Shown piece by piece: positions 7,881 to 9,459 of a stretch of 9,459 nt of DNA. Numbering within the stretch: position 1 is the stretch's first letter; each line of letters opens with the position of its first letter. Position numbers and translations under genes: made by a program. The notes under the pieces are model-generated. The model was not told the origin of the DNA. It saw only the letters and a program-made list of their open reading frames with translations, and did not search any database. Source of the DNA: OMOG01 sp041485845 (GTDB taxonomy: Bacteria; Acidobacteriota; Terriglobia; Bryobacterales; Bryobacteraceae); contig JBGPKH010000340.1 of assembly GCA_041485845.1 (NCBI GenBank), positions 1 to 9,459 of the forward strand, read 5' to 3'.

Positions 7881-8064
7881 CCCTGTAGACACGGGCTGAT
7901 TGTCGACTCCAGTCTGATTACTCTTCGCTGCCACCAATAGTGACGGGGCGGGCGGCTCGAGCGTTTTGTGGTTGCTCGCCGCGGACTTCGCGACCAAGAA
8001 CAGTTGGGACGCTTTCGTGGTGGGCTTGGCCGCTTCTGTGGGAGCGGGCATCAGCATGGGCTTT
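7734..8064 (+). repeat. Diverged 87-base direct repeat (7734-7820 and 7978-8064)
   Basis: The two copies differ at 8 positions: five silent (for example GTA/GTG, TCC/TCT, GGA/GGC) and three amino-acid changing (Ala/Asp, Ser/Asn, Gly/Ser). The excess of silent changes suggests the copies diverged while coding, as paralogues, rather than by a recent duplication of dead DNA. The spacing between equivalent bases is 244. Confidence 0.85.
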
Positions 8065-8115
8065 GCCGAAGCCCTGTCCGACGATGGAAGCCTGACCGGC
8101 CGCGACCATCCGTAG
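7951..8115 (+). pseudogene. Second, separate fragment of an mbfA-like VIT1 domain
   Basis: Bases 7978-8064 match 7734-7820 of the first mbfA remnant at 79 of 87 positions without gaps. The translation reads AADFATKNSWDAFVVGLAAS and then VGAGISMGFAEALSDDGSLT, so this piece carries family sequence beyond the point where the first copy ends. The frame stops at TAG 8113-8115 after GRDHP. In relatives I recall a Trp here, so the stop may come from a TGG codon, but homology is not recognisable afterwards. Weaker similarity may reach back to 7951 (GGCTCG) with a 6-base length difference. Neither start codon nor ferritin domain is present. It is either the tail of a second paralogous gene or a rearranged piece of one. 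Bases 7821-7950 between the copies show no recognisable gene. Confidence 0.8.
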
Positions 8116-8177
8116 CCGATTTCGATCCCTGCGATCTCCTCCGCCCTCAGGCGGTCTCGAGTGCGCCGATCAAAGAT

Positions 8178-8327
8178 CTAAGCTGCGCCACGGCGGCCGC
8201 TCACCAAGTTGATGACGAAAACCACTAAGGCTACGACCAGTAGTAAGTGGATCAGGCTTCCGCCAATGCTAAAACTAAATCCCAGAAGCCATAGAATCAA
8301 GAACAGCGCGATAATCGTCCAAAGCAT
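8178..8327 (-). CDS. Small lmo0937-type (DUF5670) membrane protein
   Basis: A 49-residue protein: MLWTIIALFLILWLLGFS, a short Gly/Ser turn, then LIHLLLVVALVVFVINLVSG and a basic tail RRGAA. Two hydrophobic helices joined by a GG turn, the opening MLWTI and the HLLLV motif match the lmo0937 family of tiny membrane proteins, whose function is unknown. The start at 8327 is chosen over an in-frame ATG upstream (8363) because AGAAGGAA sits just before it. It lies 49 bases downstream of the BON lipoprotein gene on the same strand, so co-transcription is plausible. Such peptides are often found near BON-domain and other envelope-stress genes in soil bacteria, which agrees with a stress role but does not prove one. 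Confidence 0.85.
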   Translation of the reverse strand: MLWTIIALFLILWLLGFSFSIGGSLIHLLLVVALVVFVINLVSGRRGAA

Positions 8328-8330
8328 AGT

Positions 8331-8338
8331 TTCCTTCT
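8331..8338 (-). promoter_or_regulatory. Shine-Dalgarno of the lmo0937-type gene
   Basis: On the minus strand AGAAGGAA ends 3 bases before the ATG at 8327, with the AGGA core about 5 bases away. It decides the start of the 49-residue form. Confidence 0.75.
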
Positions 8339-8376
8339 GTGCCCATTCCTGAGCACCCATCATTCTGAAGCCAATC

Positions 8377-8943
8377 TTACTTCGACGAGGTGGCCTTTTG
8401 CCCTTTAACCTGCAGCTCGTTCACCACCTGTTGCACGTTTAGGACCGCAGATGCAACCTCTCCGGCCCGCGCGCGCTTCGATTGGGAGTCGACCTCACCA
8501 GTCAGTGTCACGACGTGATTCTTTACAGCATATTTTACACTGTCGTGAAGTTTGTCTTGAATTAGAGCCGCATCCAGGTTGCTCTCGATACCCTTGTCCA
8601 GGTCCGAGTTCACCGCTTTAGCATCACTCTCGGCGCCAGGCGGAATCACTGCAATCTGGTTCGACACAACCTGGGACCCCGCGATGGACCTTGCGATGGA
8701 TTCGGCTCGTGACTTGTCACCGTCTGTCGGCACGTGTCCGCCCAGGGTCACGACGCCCTTGTCACGATCCTGACTTGCCGAGACATCTTTGAGGCCGGCC
8801 CGATCCAGCGATGTGCGGAGGCTGTCAGAAACGTCGGCAGCTCTCGTGGAGGTCGTTGAGCACCCTACCAGGGTCCCCACGACCACCACCGCCAGCAACG
8901 ACAACCACGGTTTGAGCATATTCATGTTTCCCCTCTTTTTCAT
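8377..8943 (-). CDS. Lipoprotein with two BON domains (OsmY-like)
   Basis: Predicted 188-residue envelope lipoprotein. A basic N-terminus (MKKRGNMNMLKPW) and a hydrophobic stretch end in the lipobox LVGC, with Cys28 the lipidated residue; Ser follows it, which suggests outer-membrane sorting by Escherichia-type rules. The mature part has two BON domains, about residues 38-100 (DSLRTSLDRAG, then GVVTLGGHVPT, then AESIARSIAGSQVVSNQIAV) and about 118-182 (LDAALIQDKL, then NHVVTLTGEVDS, then VASAVLNVQQVVNELQVKG). BON domains bind phospholipid or peptidoglycan in OsmY- and BamE-neighbour-type stress proteins. ATG 8943 follows AAAGGAG; a second ATG at 8925 follows AGAGGGG, so a 182-residue form is equally possible and would keep the same mature protein. 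An ATG upstream at 8964 lacks a site. Lower GC than the left part of the window. Confidence 0.9.
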   Translation of the reverse strand: MKKRGNMNMLKPWLSLLAVVVVGTLVGCSTTSTRAADVSDSLRTSLDRAGLKDVSASQDRDKGVVTLGGHVPTDGDKSRAESIARSIAGSQVVSNQIAVIPPGAESDAKAVNSDLDKGIESNLDAALIQDKLHDSVKYAVKNHVVTLTGEVDSQSKRARAGEVASAVLNVQQVVNELQVKGQKATSSK

Positions 8944-8946
8944 GTT

Positions 8947-8954
8947 TCTCCTTT
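8947..8954 (-). promoter_or_regulatory. Shine-Dalgarno of the BON lipoprotein gene
   Basis: On the minus strand AAAGGAGA ends 3 bases before ATG 8943. A second purine-rich site (AGAGGGG, about 8930-8936) precedes ATG 8925, so the gene has two usable starts 18 bases apart. Confidence 0.75.
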
Positions 8955-8962
8955 GATGGACC

Positions 8963-8988
8963 AATTATCCGGACGACATCACTGTCAA
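8963..8988 (-). promoter_or_regulatory. Weak candidate promoter upstream of the BON gene
   Basis: On the minus strand a perfect TTGACA (8988-8983) is followed by ATAATT (8968-8963). The spacer of 14 bases is shorter than the preferred 16-18, so sigma-70 use is doubtful, and the gap to the ATG at 8943 leaves a very short leader. It lies after the hairpin that would separate this unit from the DUF1259 gene. Confidence 0.3.
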
Positions 8989-9043
8989 TTTCCAATTCCT
9001 GGCTGTCCAGTTCACGGCATCCTCCTCATCCTCAATCTTGCTG

Positions 9044-9073
9044 TTGCGTAGAGCGGCCGAAGCCGCTCTGCAA
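9044..9073 (-). terminator. UUCG-capped hairpin downstream of the DUF1259 gene
   Basis: AGAGCGGC (9050-9057) and GCCGCTCT (9062-9069) form a perfect 8-base-pair stem. Read on the minus strand the loop is TTCG closed by C-G, the exceptionally stable cUUCGg tetraloop. TTGC (9044-9047) and GCAA (9070-9073) add 4 pairs beyond a 2-base bulge. It starts 9 bases after the DUF1259 stop. There is no T-run on either side, so it may be a U-less terminator, an mRNA-stabilising 3' end, or a boundary before the BON gene. Confidence 0.6.
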
Positions 9074-9082
9074 ATCCTTAGG

Positions 9083-9459
9083 TCATTGACTCTTCTTCGA
9101 GTTGGTGTTGTCGAGTGCGCTGCGCAGGGTTTTTGCGAGCTTCACCGCATCGTCGTTCGCCCAGAAGTGCAGGTACAAGAGGCGCGGCACGTCATTCAAT
9201 GCATGGCTATGCAGAGCTACTGCTTGAACGCCGTTGTCCTGTAGAATTCTCAGAACGGGTCCAACCTCTTTCCCTGTTAACGCGAAGTCGCCGGCAATGG
9301 CGGCTTTACCATCGCCGGTTGGCTGGAAGTTGATCGAGATCCCCATTCCCATCGAGGGCGGCGTATCCATCCCCTCTTCTGTGAGCTTCTCTGCGCGGGC
9401 CACGTTGACATGCAGCACTCCGCCACTCACGGTGCCGGGCTGGCCAAGGATCTTCTTCA
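9083..9459 (-). CDS. DUF1259 (LppY/LpqO-like) protein, 5'-partial
   Basis: C-terminal 125 codons of a gene that continues beyond the right edge; the frame is open to the window end, reading KKILGQPGTVSGGVLHVNVA before the GTG near 9430, so that codon is unlikely to be the true start. Conserved family text includes GGVLHVNVARAE, then MGMGISINFQP and GKAAIAGDFALT, then EVGPVLRILQDNGVQAVALHSHA and PRLLYLHFWANDDAVKLAKTLR. The phrases ALHSHAL and YLHFWA are hallmarks of DUF1259, a family of secreted or lipid-anchored proteins of unknown function usually built of one or two such domains. Any signal peptide lies outside the window. The tail is Asn/Ser/Lys-rich (NTNSKKSQ). It is on the same strand as the BON and lmo0937 genes but is probably separated from them by the hairpin at 9044-9073. 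Confidence 0.88.
   Translation of the reverse strand, partial: KKILGQPGTVSGGVLHVNVARAEKLTEEGMDTPPSMGMGISINFQPTGDGKAAIAGDFALTGKEVGPVLRILQDNGVQAVALHSHALNDVPRLLYLHFWANDDAVKLAKTLRSALDNTNSKKSQ

Noticed and set aside
7161..8057. Minus-strand open frame of 298 codons across the mbfA remnants
   Set aside because: It spans two paralogous fragments and the unrelated spacer without any recognisable domain, and the plus strand carries clear ferritin/VIT1 motifs.

Overview
The window looks like chromosomal DNA of a soil acidobacterium, probably of the Solibacter/Bryobacter type. That placement is an inference from gene types: a Ser/Thr kinase fused to a C-terminal beta-propeller sensor, and a long permease opening with the acidobacterial 'LRYGFRMLLKNPGF' signature. 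Base composition is GC-rich from the left end to about 8,100 and visibly lower to the right of it.

Layout. (1) Bases 2-2251 (+): the 3' part of a membrane Ser/Thr protein kinase with a beta-propeller extracytoplasmic region. (2) 2351-2663 (+): a frameshifted remnant of a PIN-like (DUF5615-type) toxin, squeezed between convergent genes. (3) 2676-5102 (-): a complete MacB/FtsX-type ABC permease of the ADOP class. (4) 5277-6946 (+): two overlapping housekeeping genes, uppS and cdsA, for the lipid carrier of cell-wall synthesis and for CDP-diacylglycerol. (5) 6958-7106: an inverted repeat whose two 36-base arms are each built of three 10-base units. (6) 7178-8115 (+): a decayed MbfA-type gene (ferritin-like domain joined to a VIT1-like membrane domain) with a frameshift, an amber stop and a lost 3' end, followed by a second fragment of the same family. 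(7) 8178-9459 (-): three small genes of lower GC: a 49-residue lmo0937-type membrane peptide, a lipoprotein with two BON domains, and the 3' end of a DUF1259 (LppY/LpqO-like) gene with a UUCG-capped hairpin behind it.

The uppS-cdsA pair is the conserved core. Most of the rest is accessory: lineage-expanded signalling and transport genes, gene remnants and envelope-stress-type small genes. I saw no convincing undescribed multi-gene system. The most informative signals are the double mbfA wreck next to the inverted repeat and the broken toxin remnant.
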